From positions 1-33,619 of the forward strand of contig NZ_JADBEL010000036.1 of assembly GCF_014873855.1 (NCBI RefSeq): a DNA stretch of 33,619 bases, given 5' to 3'. The notes under the pieces are model-generated. The model was given only the letters and a program-made list of their open reading frames with translations, made no database searches and was not told the DNA's origin. The stretch's first letter is position 1. Every line of letters begins with the position of its first letter. The DNA comes from Sporosarcina limicola (GTDB lineage: Bacteria; Bacillota; Bacilli; Bacillales_A; Planococcaceae). This document shows, in pieces, positions 7,233 through 14,643 of this stretch. The translations under genes and the position numbers were made by a program.

Positions 7233-7274
7233 TGCATCCATCTCACCACTTCTTGAAGTGGTGAGATGGATGCA
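7233..7274. repeat. Perfect 20-bp-stem inverted repeat, loop of 2
   Basis: The left arm begins TGCATCCATCTC and the right arm ends GAGATGGATGCA; all 20 pairs match around a TT loop. There is no T-tract on either side, so it is not a typical intrinsic terminator, although it may stop transcription from the oxidoreductase gene or protect mRNA ends. Confidence 0.8.
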
Positions 7275-7283
7275 GTGAAATAT

Positions 7284-7321
7284 AAAAAATCCCCTTTACA
7301 TTGTTGAAATGAAAGGGGATT
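7284..7321 (-). terminator. Terminator of the BclB-like gene
   Basis: On the minus strand AATCCCCTTT and AAAGGGGATT form a 10-bp stem followed by TTTTTAT. It lies about 60 bp past the stop codon of the minus-strand gene. Confidence 0.8.
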
Positions 7322-7382
7322 GCATAAAAAACAGTTGTTGCGTATTGTTCCTATTGACCTTTGTTTCTATTGTAACAGGGGG

Positions 7383-8045
7383 TTACTCGATAGTTAGACC
7401 TGCACTTGCATTACCCGTAACCGCATTAATCAGAGTGAGTCCGGTTGCGGTTATTGAAAACACCATTACCAAGTTGTCTCCTACTGCTACTGGTACGGCT
7501 GGGATACTCGCCGAACCAAAAGTTATGGCACCTATGGCTAGCGGTCCTACTAGGGACGGGGCTAAATCTACAGTTGCGCCTGTAGCGGTGTAGATATTAC
7601 TTCCTGCTGGTGCGCGATAAACTTGTGCCTTGACAGTTATTGTTCCAGCGACTGCCACTGCTGCAGCTACACTAAAAGATGCGGAAATAGCTGTTAGATT
7701 ACCTGCTCGCGGAACCGTAAAGGCTTCGTTTAGCAGACTTGTCAAGTCTATCGTGTTGCCAAGAATGGTTACACCGGGAATGGAAGTACCAAATCCGACG
7801 AGACTGGTCGTTCCAACTAATCCACCTGCGATAGAAGTTAAAACAGCGGGTACGAGACCTGAAGAGAATGGGATAATCGTACCCTTGTTAGCTGGCGGGA
7901 TTATACAAGCCGCGTCAATAGCTCTGAACGGTCCAACCACCGTGCAATTGATTTTTCCACTACCGGCCGATTGGCATCCAGAGCCTGACTGAAAACCTCC
8001 GTGACATCCGTGACAACCATGCATTTTGAAATTAGTAGAATTCAT
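7383..8045 (-). CDS. BclB-type exosporium/spore-surface protein without collagen stalk
   Basis: A 220-residue protein. An N-terminal segment rich in Cys, His and Gly (HGCHGCHGGFQSG, then further Cys to about residue 34) leads into a C-terminal domain (about 55-220) closely resembling the C-terminal domain of Bacillus exosporium glycoprotein BclB: IIPFSSG, LTSIAGGL, GFGTSIPG, AFTVPRAGNLT, MVFSITATGLTLINAVTG. In BclB this trimeric TNF/C1q-like domain caps a collagen-like stalk; here no GXY repeats are present. The start is set by AAGGAGGTG 5 nt upstream of the ATG; an upstream in-frame Met lacks a site. Expected on the outer layer of the spore. It forms a minus-strand group with the coiled-coil gene to its right. 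Confidence 0.85.
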   Translation of the reverse strand: MNSTNFKMHGCHGCHGGFQSGSGCQSAGSGKINCTVVGPFRAIDAACIIPPANKGTIIPFSSGLVPAVLTSIAGGLVGTTSLVGFGTSIPGVTILGNTIDLTSLLNEAFTVPRAGNLTAISASFSVAAAVAVAGTITVKAQVYRAPAGSNIYTATGATVDLAPSLVGPLAIGAITFGSASIPAVPVAVGDNLVMVFSITATGLTLINAVTGNASAGLTIE

Positions 8046-8201
8046 ATTAACACCTCCTTTCTCCATTATCCTATTCAAAGTACTTGCAGGGCGGACGGGC
8101 TACTAACTACTTGTTATTTACAGTTTTGAATTTTTACAGCGTAATGCGGCTTCTTTGGAGCATCTGTATGAATAGCCTACTTTCATTAGTAATTTCGTAT
8201 T

Positions 8202-8240
8202 AAAAAAACAGCCACTTTGACAATAAGTCAGAGTGGCTGT
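8202..8240 (-). terminator. Terminator of the minus-strand coiled-coil gene
   Basis: Minus strand ACAGCCACTCTGAC / GTCAAAGTGGCTGT with one mismatch, followed by seven T residues. It separates the coiled-coil gene from the BclB-like gene, which must have its own promoter in 8046-8200; none was recognised with confidence. Confidence 0.88.
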
Positions 8241-8299
8241 AGCATGATCTGTCGGTTTTTAATTTTTTATTAATCAGATTGTTTTTCGGGGGTTTTGAA

Positions 8300-9241
8300 T
8301 TAATTCCTTTTTCGGAAAAATTTAAAAAACGATAAAGCTTCTCTGCCATTCTTTTCTTTTTGTTCTGTTTCGTTAGAAATCTCAAGCATGTCGATTTCTT
8401 CCTTACTTATATCTATTATCTTCTCGATTGGAGCGGCATCATGCAGATTATCAAATTTTTCTGTCACTATTTCTATTGTTTCAGGTTCACTATCAGTTAG
8501 GATGAAAGATCTAGTAGGATTTATTTTTATTGGAGTTGCTTGCTTTTTTGCAATGTTATTTGTATTGATTATTGATTGTGTGTTCACATTTCTGAACAGA
8601 CCATTATATATTTGGTTAGGATTAATGCTGCTTGAAGGAAAACTTTGTTTATTGAAATGCTGATCCTTTTCCTGATACTGCTTCTGAAAATCAATGCTTT
8701 CTGTAGGTGTTACATGACTCGGAACTTCTTGGATGCTACTAGCTCGTTGCAGTTGCTTAAAAGAGGGTGGAAGGTTATTTTTTTGAATAGAAGAAATGGC
8801 TGTTTGGTCTTTGGCATAAGTAGTTTCTTCTATAATAAGATTCACCTCATTCTTCTTGTTTTTATTTTCAGGATTTGAAGAATCCTGAAAATCTACCGAA
8901 GTATTTATTTCTTCTATAACAGGTTCACTATTACTACTTTTAAATTTATTAATAATTAATGAAATATTTTGATTCAGCTCTTCGACAGTGTGGTTAAAGG
9001 AGTCTATCTGAACCGAAAAATTTTTAATTTGTTGCTCGTACTCCTCTACTTGTGTACTTTGTTTTCCATCCATTGTTTCCATTGCTTCTTTTAAATTTGA
9101 AACTTGCGCTTTAAAACCATTAAATTCGCTTTCCAATAAAAGATAATCGTCAACTGAATTGCCCGTTTTCAATGTGGTTAAAGTATCTCGATATATTGCG
9201 ATTTTCTGTTTCAGTTTTTCAATGTCCTGAGTGGAGCACAT
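8300..9241 (-). CDS. Coiled-coil protein of the spore-surface island (unknown function)
   Basis: A 313-residue protein not recognised as a known family. Residues ~4-110 have heptad character with repeated Leu/Ile/Val and charged residues, consistent with a coiled coil. Residues ~110-300 are low complexity, rich in Asn, Ser, Gln and Glu, and probably disordered. The C-terminus is basic (FFKFFRKRN). No signal peptide or membrane segment. The start is doubtful: a good AAGGGGTG site lies 22 nt before the ATG, so an unusual upstream codon might be used. It is divergent from the Cys-rich gene at 9551 across a 309-bp gap, suggesting co-regulation during sporulation, which is inference. Confidence 0.75.
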   Translation of the reverse strand: MCSTQDIEKLKQKIAIYRDTLTTLKTGNSVDDYLLLESEFNGFKAQVSNLKEAMETMDGKQSTQVEEYEQQIKNFSVQIDSFNHTVEELNQNISLIINKFKSSNSEPVIEEINTSVDFQDSSNPENKNKKNEVNLIIEETTYAKDQTAISSIQKNNLPPSFKQLQRASSIQEVPSHVTPTESIDFQKQYQEKDQHFNKQSFPSSSINPNQIYNGLFRNVNTQSIINTNNIAKKQATPIKINPTRSFILTDSEPETIEIVTEKFDNLHDAAPIEKIIDISKEEIDMLEISNETEQKEKNGREALSFFKFFRKRN

Positions 9242-9304
9242 TTTAGAATATTCTATAATTTTTCACCCCTTTGTGTATATTAATATACTATTAATGAGCT
9301 TTTC

Positions 9305-9360
9305 ACGACGTGACAAATTGTTTACGCCTAAGCGTAAACAATTTGTCACTTTTACGTCGT
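9305..9360. repeat. Perfect inverted repeat between divergent spore-island genes
   Basis: TGACAAATTGTTTACGC (9311-9327) and its exact complement (9332-9348) flank a 4-nt loop, and ACGACG / CGTCGT extends the dyad outward with a 6-nt asymmetry. It sits in the middle of a divergent intergenic region where no terminator is needed. An operator or an RNA hairpin are both possible. The rest of 9242-9550 holds only the promoter listed below. Confidence 0.8.
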
Positions 9361-9486
9361 ATGAAAATAGGATAAAGAACGAAACTTTCGGAAAATTAAC
9401 CCTGTAAGACTATATAGGTATAGATTTCTTCTATCCCATTAAGGTGCAATTTAAAAAATATCTCGATAAGTTATTTTTGTGCCTAT

Positions 9487-9513
9487 ACACTAATTTCTTC
9501 ACATCATATGCTA
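9487..9513 (+). promoter_or_regulatory. SigK-like sporulation promoter
   Basis: CATATGCTA (9505-9513) fits the SigK -10 consensus CATAnnnTA exactly, and an AC dinucleotide sits 16 bp upstream (9487-9488), as in SigK -35 elements. It lies about 38 bp before the start codon at 9551. SigK works late in the mother cell, where coat and exosporium proteins are made. Short consensus, so moderate confidence. Confidence 0.5.
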
Positions 9514-9550
9514 CGAATGAAAGAAAAAAAATTTGGAGGTGTCTGCAAGC

Positions 9551-10201
9551 ATGCAAGAAAAAAAGCCATGTCACGGTCAAGAGCTAATATGTATAAATGT
9601 CGATAAGGTGTATGATTGGATTGTTAAAGAAAAGTCGTTTGATATTTCTCCAACGGGAGCAATTTCTTTTCCTGGAATAACTCCAACGACTAGTTTAGTT
9701 GGTGCGACTGTTACATGTGAAGTGACTCCCGCTGCATCGAATCCAATCGTCATCTTACATCGTGAGGATCGCCCATTTTGCATTGATGGCAAAACTGTAT
9801 GTCTTCAACAGCTTAATATTCAAAAGAATTTTGTTGTAACGATTATCGTTACTTTACCAAATGGAACCATGTTTAGAAGTTCGCATATTCCAGTTTCTCG
9901 TTGTGAACAAGTCACCTTATGTGCGCCTGAAGGAACAGACGTTGAAATTACGTACACAGAACTAAATTGCTTCGTGTGTACTACAGGTACTCTCACTCCA
10001 GGTACAGGTACAATCACATTCTCTGCTCTAACAATCTCAGTTGCTACTTGCCAAAGCATTCAATCGACATTCCCAGTTACTGTTGAATTTTTAGCTGACT
10101 ACTGTGAACCAAGAGATGATTTACCAACTGCTTGCCCGCCACCAATTCGCCCGCAACAATGCTCTGTTGTTTTCCCTGATGTCGGTAAGTGTTGTCACTG
10201 A
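9551..10201 (+). CDS. Cysteine-rich beta protein, probable spore-surface component
   Basis: 216 residues, no signal peptide or membrane helix. It opens MQEKKPCHGQELICI then DKVYDWIV, followed by alternating hydrophobic/Thr segments typical of beta strands, and about 15 cysteines spread over its length, ending in KCCH. Such Cys-rich, Thr-rich proteins made late in sporulation often form disulfide-linked coat, exosporium or appendage layers; that role is inferred from composition, the SigK-like promoter and the neighbouring BclB-type gene. I do not recognise the exact family. The ATG is chosen because GGAGGTG lies 9 nt upstream; an in-frame TTG at 9533 overlaps this site. Confidence 0.8.
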   Translation: MQEKKPCHGQELICINVDKVYDWIVKEKSFDISPTGAISFPGITPTTSLVGATVTCEVTPAASNPIVILHREDRPFCIDGKTVCLQQLNIQKNFVVTIIVTLPNGTMFRSSHIPVSRCEQVTLCAPEGTDVEITYTELNCFVCTTGTLTPGTGTITFSALTISVATCQSIQSTFPVTVEFLADYCEPRDDLPTACPPPIRPQQCSVVFPDVGKCCH

Positions 10202-10243
10202 TGTTGGCCAATGGTGCTAATGGGGAGGTACCAAACATATTAT

Positions 10244-10273
10244 AAAGAGAGGATATTTCTCTCTTTATTTTTG
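10244..10273 (+). terminator. Terminator after the Cys-rich gene
   Basis: AAAGAGAG / CTCTCTTT stem followed by ATTTTTG. It ends the Cys-rich gene transcript before the next three genes, which may receive read-through or have an unseen promoter. Confidence 0.7.
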
Positions 10274-10293
10274 TTTTTGAAAAGGGGTAGGGA

Positions 10294-10872
10294 ATGGTGA
10301 GACATGATCGAAATGATGTGGAAGCGAAGGTTTCAAAGCTTCAGCATCAAACGAAGTCATATTTAAATGAAATTAAAGGGTTAGTAGATGAACTCAATAA
10401 TTCTGCTAGAATGAAAATGATTAGCTATTTTACTTATTCACTAAACATCTCCCACAATCTCGAGCAGGAGAGCTTATGTCTGGGATCTTACCATGTACGT
10501 AATATGGGGAATCAGTCAATTACAAATCCTCATGTATGTATAAAAATCCCTAAAAATTCTCCATTCTCCTTTTCAGGGAGGTATGTTCATGAAAACTTTA
10601 AGCAGTCATTGAAGAGTGCAGATGGATGGGAACGAATAAATGAAAGAACGAGTAAAGAGGAATTTTGGCTTAAACCTTTAGGCGTAACCTCCATTGAACC
10701 TAATGAAACCATTTCGTTTTCAAATTTCCAGGTTAAATGGTCACCTAAAGAATCTTATGCAGGTAGTATCACGGGATTTACGTATTGTGATCAAATGAAA
10801 GATGGAATAGCTGTGATTAATCCCATTAATCTTAATGGAACTGTCCGTATACAGGGGGATGAGGATGAGTGA
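10294..10872 (+). CDS. Unknown protein with helical N-terminus and Ig-like domain
   Basis: 192 residues, family not recognised. Residues ~5-38 look like an amphipathic helix or short coiled coil. From ~48 onward the pattern (SLNISHNL..., VRNMGNQSITNPHVCIKIP, ISFSNFQVKWSP, INLNGTVRI) resembles an immunoglobulin-like beta sandwich of the type found in surface proteins. No signal peptide. The ATG follows AAGGGGTAGGG. The gene overlaps the next by 8 bp, so the two are translated from one mRNA. Its place in the spore-surface island suggests a structural role, which is inference. Confidence 0.72.
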   Translation: MVRHDRNDVEAKVSKLQHQTKSYLNEIKGLVDELNNSARMKMISYFTYSLNISHNLEQESLCLGSYHVRNMGNQSITNPHVCIKIPKNSPFSFSGRYVHENFKQSLKSADGWERINERTSKEEFWLKPLGVTSIEPNETISFSNFQVKWSPKESYAGSITGFTYCDQMKDGIAVINPINLNGTVRIQGDEDE

Positions 10873-11155
10873 TGTAGATGGTAACGAACAAGACTTGTTA
10901 GTAAAGCATGTAATTCGCCAATTTATGAAAAATCAGCTTAATGAGCTTAAAGAAGAAAAACAGGAAGGCAACAATAGTTTTGTCTTTTTAGAGAATAGTA
11001 CATTGAATATGTTGATTATCCATTTGTTAATGAACGGTGGACGTCAAACTTCTAGAGAAATGAATGATGATTTTTTAGGGGAGCTTGAACAGGTCATCGT
11101 AGAAACCAAGAAAGAATTTGAAGAAGTCATCATGTTACTAAAAGAAAAGCTTTAA
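10865..11155 (+). CDS. Small helical protein of the spore-surface island
   Basis: 96 residues, acidic and helical, no membrane segment, no known family. A hydrophobic stretch STLNMLIIHLLMNGG lies mid-protein, flanked by charged helices; the C-terminal half ends in a long amphipathic helix. The ATG at 10865 is preferred over one at 10859 because AGGGGG (10853-10858) then has 6-nt spacing. Overlapping the upstream gene by 8 bp and lying 53 bp before the coiled-coil gene, it is the middle gene of a likely three-gene operon. Confidence 0.65.
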   Translation: MSDVDGNEQDLLVKHVIRQFMKNQLNELKEEKQEGNNSFVFLENSTLNMLIIHLLMNGGRQTSREMNDDFLGELEQVIVETKKEFEEVIMLLKEKL

Positions 11156-11208
11156 TTTCAGCTGATGAAGCCTTTGCTTTACGAACATCCGTGATGGGAG
11201 GTATTGGT

Positions 11209-12165
11209 GTGAATAGTGAATATATTAAAAATAACGATCCTCTACAACTTCAACAAATGATTATCTTTTTAAAAGCAGAATTGGCTAAATATAAATATGA
11301 AGTTGAAAAATACAAAGATGGCTATCACTATTCTCTAGTAGAAGAACTTGAACAAGAAAATCTACAATTAACAAACGAAAAAAATGAATTATCAGAGGAA
11401 CTATATAAGTTAAATCAAGAATTTGAAAAGCGGACTCGTGATTATAAAGAAAGTGTTCATTCACATGAAATGCAGAGAAAAAAATATGTCACTTCTATTG
11501 ATGCTCTGCGGAAAACAAAAACTGATTTACGGCCGATTAACAAACAGTTGTCTGAAGTTATTAAAAAGTTGAAAGTTGGATTCAATACCGATCAATATAG
11601 GAACCGAAAGCATGACAGACAAGTCACTTTACTTCATAAAAAGCTTTCGGATAATAAAACGACTATAGAGCAGCTTGAATATAAGCTTGTTGATCTCATT
11701 CAAGAAGCAAATAAACAAGTACATACCCAAATAGAAAAGTTAGATGTAACCAACAATGAACGTATCCAGTCTGAGAAAGTAAGTCAGTATTTACTAAAAG
11801 AAATAGAAGAAAAAAATGATGCTATAATGAAATTGCAGAAAGAAATATCGGATTTAAAAGAACAAAATGAAAAGAATAATAATACTAGTACCCTAGTAGA
11901 AAAAAGTCTGAGCCAGATGCATGCTATTCAAGCAGGTATGACCTCATGCTCTTCAACAGATACACCTACTGTACATTCTGAAACATTTATGCAAGTAGAA
12001 CATCAAATGAAAAATGTATTGGCCCAATCGTTGGATTACGAAGAAAAGTTGGGTGCCAAGTTACTTATACTTAACGATTTGGAACTTAAATTAGAGAATC
12101 TTACTGAAGAAATTGCTGATATAAAAGTCTTGAATTTAGGAGGGAAAATTTTGAGGAAGTTTTGA
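11209..12165 (+). CDS. Long coiled-coil protein of the spore-surface island
   Basis: About 318 residues, almost entirely predicted coiled coil from ~15 to 235 (heptads of Leu/Ile with Glu, Lys, Gln), a short Ser/Thr-rich break (~240-260, TSCSSTDTPT), then a second helical segment. No membrane helix or signal peptide. The GTG at 11209 has GGGAGG 7 nt upstream, better than an in-frame GTG at 11191 that overlaps that site. It may act as a scaffold together with the other coiled-coil protein at the opposite end of the island; no direct evidence. Not recognised as a named family. Confidence 0.72.
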   Translation: MNSEYIKNNDPLQLQQMIIFLKAELAKYKYEVEKYKDGYHYSLVEELEQENLQLTNEKNELSEELYKLNQEFEKRTRDYKESVHSHEMQRKKYVTSIDALRKTKTDLRPINKQLSEVIKKLKVGFNTDQYRNRKHDRQVTLLHKKLSDNKTTIEQLEYKLVDLIQEANKQVHTQIEKLDVTNNERIQSEKVSQYLLKEIEEKNDAIMKLQKEISDLKEQNEKNNNTSTLVEKSLSQMHAIQAGMTSCSSTDTPTVHSETFMQVEHQMKNVLAQSLDYEEKLGAKLLILNDLELKLENLTEEIADIKVLNLGGKILRKF

Positions 12166-12189
12166 CAATCAAGTTGTGATGATACTACT

Positions 12190-12300
12190 TGAATTTAACT
12201 ATAAAAATAGCCCATCCTCGAGTCAGCAGCTCATGAGGATGGGTTATTTCACGATGGAAGTGCCGATTCACTTGTAGAGAACCGACGATTAAATTGACCA
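12190..12300 (+). repeat. Second decayed remnant of the toxin-antitoxin unit, reused as terminator
   Basis: ATTTAACTATAAAAATAGCCCATCC aligns with the end of the toxin gene and start of the 3' region (1075-1100), and GATGGGTTATTTCAC..AAGTGCCGATTC..GAGAA..ACGATTA aligns with 1125-1175. The toxin N-terminus and the antisense promoter are gone. The hairpin CCCATCCTC / GAGGATGGG (12211-12243) survives and, followed by TTATTT, could terminate the coiled-coil gene transcript. Confidence 0.65.
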
Positions 12301-12337
12301 CTGGGAATTCGAAAATACGTATGAATATTGTGCAGAG

Positions 12338-12346
12338 TGATATAAT
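12338..12346 (+). promoter_or_regulatory. Extended -10 promoter upstream of the aroA fragment
   Basis: TGATATAAT, a consensus extended -10, lies 67 bp before the start codon. No clear -35. Confidence 0.45.
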
Positions 12347-12412
12347 TTCCATTCTATGATAGAATAATATGAAAAAAGTTCTAAAAATTCTATTTTCGAA
12401 AGGGTGTTTAAT

Positions 12413-12931
12413 TTGAGTAGTGCAGATTTGAAAGCACGATCGCCATGGTCAACTTTGAATAATGTGCAAAGCGTAAGCCTCTCTCCGCCAGAAACACACT
12501 CTATTGACGGAGAAATAAGCATTCCAGGGAGCAAAAGTCTCACAAACCGAGCGTTAATACTAGCTGCTTTAGCAAACGGGACTTCAACGTTGTCTGGAAT
12601 TCTGAAAAGTGATGATTCGTATTGGTGTATCGATGCACTCAATAGACTAGGCATCAAGACCGAAGTAGAAGGCGATATGATTACGGTGCATGGCAATAAT
12701 GCAGTTTGGCCAAATGACAATACTGATTTATACATAGGTGCTGCGGGTACAATTGCTCGTTTTCTTCCTGGCGCCCTAGCTGTTGCAAAAAAAGGTAGTT
12801 GGGTGATAGAAGCGAGTAACAGAATGAGTGAACGTCCTGTTAAACCCTTAATTGACGCCCTTACAGAAATGGGTGCGGCTATTGACTATCTAGATAAAGA
12901 CGGCTATTTCCCTCTCAGAATAACAGCATAA
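12413..12931 (+). pseudogene. aroA: N-terminal fragment of EPSP synthase
   Basis: The 172-residue product matches the N-terminal 40% of 5-enolpyruvylshikimate-3-phosphate synthase (normally about 430 residues): IPGSKSLTNRALILAALA with the substrate-binding Lys and Ser, LYIGAAGTIARFLPG (normally NAGTAxRF), and ASNRMSERPVKPLIDAL (normally xRMxxRPM). It stops just after FPLRITA, where an intact enzyme continues into the second domain. Catalysis needs both domains, so the product should be inactive. TTG at 12413 follows AAAGGGTG. IGAAGT replaces the usual NAGT. It may be a truncated paralogue, with a complete aroA elsewhere. Confidence 0.85.
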
Positions 12932-13025
12932 TTAATCACCTTTATATTTTGCTTGTAGTGGGATTGTTTGATTCACATTTTAAGTTGATTTTCTAGTATT
13001 AAATTGAGATAGGGGGCATTTTTTG

Positions 13026-13574
13026 ATGATTAAACTAAAATATTTTGAGCGTTCTAATTTTAATCAATTGATGGAATGGATTGACAGCCCGGAATTTTTA
13101 CTTCAGTGGGGAGGTCCATCCTTTATTTCCCCTTTAAATGAGCAACAACTAGAGAACTATATTCAAAATGCAAACAATGATAACTCTGATACTTTAATTT
13201 ATTCCGTAATACATAAAGAAACTGAAAAAGTAATAGGACATATATCTTTAGGGAAAATTGACAGGAAGAACAAATCAGCAAGAGTGGGGAAAGTATTAGT
13301 TGGCGATAAGAAGGTTAGGGGACAAGGGATTGGTCAACTTTTGATGCAAGAAATACTTAAAGTTGCATTTGATGAACTAAAATTGCACAGAGTAAGTCTG
13401 GGTGTTTTTGATTTCAATAAATCTGCGATTGCTTGTTATGAGAAGGTTGGATTTATCAAAGAGGGGCTACTTAGAGATTCAAGGAAAAGTGGACATGACT
13501 ATTGGAGTCTATGGGAAATGAGTATTTTAGAAAATGAATGGTTTAATAAAGCACTCGATTATGCCAACGAATGA
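13026..13574 (+). CDS. GNAT-family N-acetyltransferase
   Basis: 182 residues of a RimJ/RimL-like GNAT acetyltransferase that would transfer acetyl from acetyl-CoA to an amine. The acetyl-CoA pyrophosphate loop is VRGQGIGQLL (about residues 98-107), followed by a helix, then NKSAIACYEKVGF of the C-terminal motif, complete for the fold. The ATG at 13026 has AGGGGG 9 nt upstream; a TTG directly before it is unnecessary. Substrate unknown (protein N-terminus, spermidine and antibiotic are all possible). Confidence 0.85.
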   Translation: MIKLKYFERSNFNQLMEWIDSPEFLLQWGGPSFISPLNEQQLENYIQNANNDNSDTLIYSVIHKETEKVIGHISLGKIDRKNKSARVGKVLVGDKKVRGQGIGQLLMQEILKVAFDELKLHRVSLGVFDFNKSAIACYEKVGFIKEGLLRDSRKSGHDYWSLWEMSILENEWFNKALDYANE

Positions 13575-13670
13575 AATCTGATATTTGGAGTTCTTTAGTA
13601 TTTATTTTATCATATTGTTCAACAATTTTCGAAATATCGAACTGCTTTACGACTTGTATATTTTCAGCAA

Positions 13671-13859
13671 ATGGTATTGGACATCTTCTACAATATTAAT
13701 TACTACCTCCTTATTTTAGTTCCCTACTGCTTTGTATCGGTCAAATTCTCACTGAATGGGAAATTAATAACTACTAATGGTTTTTTTTCACTTTTGGGGT
13801 CTATTTTACAAACGTCATTTGCAGTAGTTTCGATAATAATTGCAAAAGCAGTATTTTAA
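13671..13859 (+). other. Doubtful 62-codon hydrophobic frame
   Basis: A short frame with two hydrophobic stretches (YYLLILVPYCFV and FAVVSIIIAKAVF) occupies the gap between two GNAT genes (13575-13908). It has no ribosome binding site, so it is more likely the residue of a lost membrane protein than a working gene. Nothing else was seen in this gap. Confidence 0.25.
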
Positions 13860-13908
13860 AAGGCTCCAACTAACGGATTTTTTTGCGGAATAAGAAGGAG
13901 AGATTGCT

Positions 13909-14454
13909 ATGTTCACTTATATGATTGACAATAAAATAAAATTAAAGATGCTTGATTTACAAGATGCAGAACCGTTATTTACATTAATGGATCAATCCAA
14001 AGAAAGTTTGAAGGAGTGGCTGCCATTCATCGATAATAATAAATCCTTGGCAAATACAGAGGCATTTATAAAATCGACAATGCAGCAATTCAGTGATAAT
14101 AATGGATTTCAGGCAGGAATTTGGTATGAAGGAAAAATTGCAGGTGTGATAGGGTTTCATAAAATTGATTGGAATAACAAGTCGACAAGCATTGGATACT
14201 GGTTAGGTAAAGATTACGAAGGTTCGGGATTAATGACTAAATCAGTTCAAACTTTCGTAAACCATGCCATTGTTGAGTTGAATTTAAATCGAGTAGAGAT
14301 TCGAGTAGCTGAAGAAAATAAGAAGAGTAGAGCCATCCCGGAGAGATTGGGCTTTATAGAAGAAGGGCGTATTCGCGAAGCTGAATGGCTATATGATCAT
14401 TATGTGGACCATATTGTTTATGGAATGCTGGCTAAGAATTGGAATGTAGAATGA
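13909..14454 (+). CDS. RimL-like GNAT acetyltransferase
   Basis: 181 residues of the RimL/YdaF type: an N-terminal LKMLDLQDAEPLF segment, ESLKEWLPF typical of ribosomal-protein-serine acetyltransferase-like enzymes, the central IGYWLGKDYEGSGLMTKSV acetyl-CoA loop, and NRVEIRVAEENKKSRAIPERLGF. RimL itself acetylates ribosomal protein L12; Bacillus relatives often have unknown substrates. Preceded by AAGGAGAG. Followed 38 bp later by a hairpin terminator. Confidence 0.85.
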   Translation: MFTYMIDNKIKLKMLDLQDAEPLFTLMDQSKESLKEWLPFIDNNKSLANTEAFIKSTMQQFSDNNGFQAGIWYEGKIAGVIGFHKIDWNNKSTSIGYWLGKDYEGSGLMTKSVQTFVNHAIVELNLNRVEIRVAEENKKSRAIPERLGFIEEGRIREAEWLYDHYVDHIVYGMLAKNWNVE

Positions 14455-14492
14455 TTTTTTTTGATTGTAGTTATGTTGATAAACACCAGCTA

Positions 14493-14520
14493 AGGCGCAT
14501 GAATTCATTCATGCGCCTTA
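14493..14520 (+). terminator. Hairpin after the RimL-like gene, identical to the intron domain VI hairpin
   Basis: An 11-bp stem (AGGCGCATGAA / TTCATGCGCCT) with loop TTCA, followed by TATTCCATTT. The 26 nt at 14493-14518 are identical to 113-138 inside domain VI of the group II intron. As a terminator it is only moderate because the T-tract is poor. Confidence 0.6.
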
Positions 14521-14643
14521 TTCCATTTGGGAATTAGGTTATTAGTATCTCGTACGAGACTCACTATTTTACGCTTACATTCATATTGATGGCCCAGCTT
14601 GTATAAGATAGAGGAAGCAATAAAATGAGGAAGGGAGAGGGAA

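Noticed and set aside
7309..7992. Two Ala/Pro/Val-rich + strand frames
   Set aside because: They are the antisense of the BclB-like gene, caused by its biased composition; no start signals.
12289..12735. A 148-codon minus-strand frame
   Set aside because: Opposite strand of the aroA fragment, which has clear EPSP synthase motifs.
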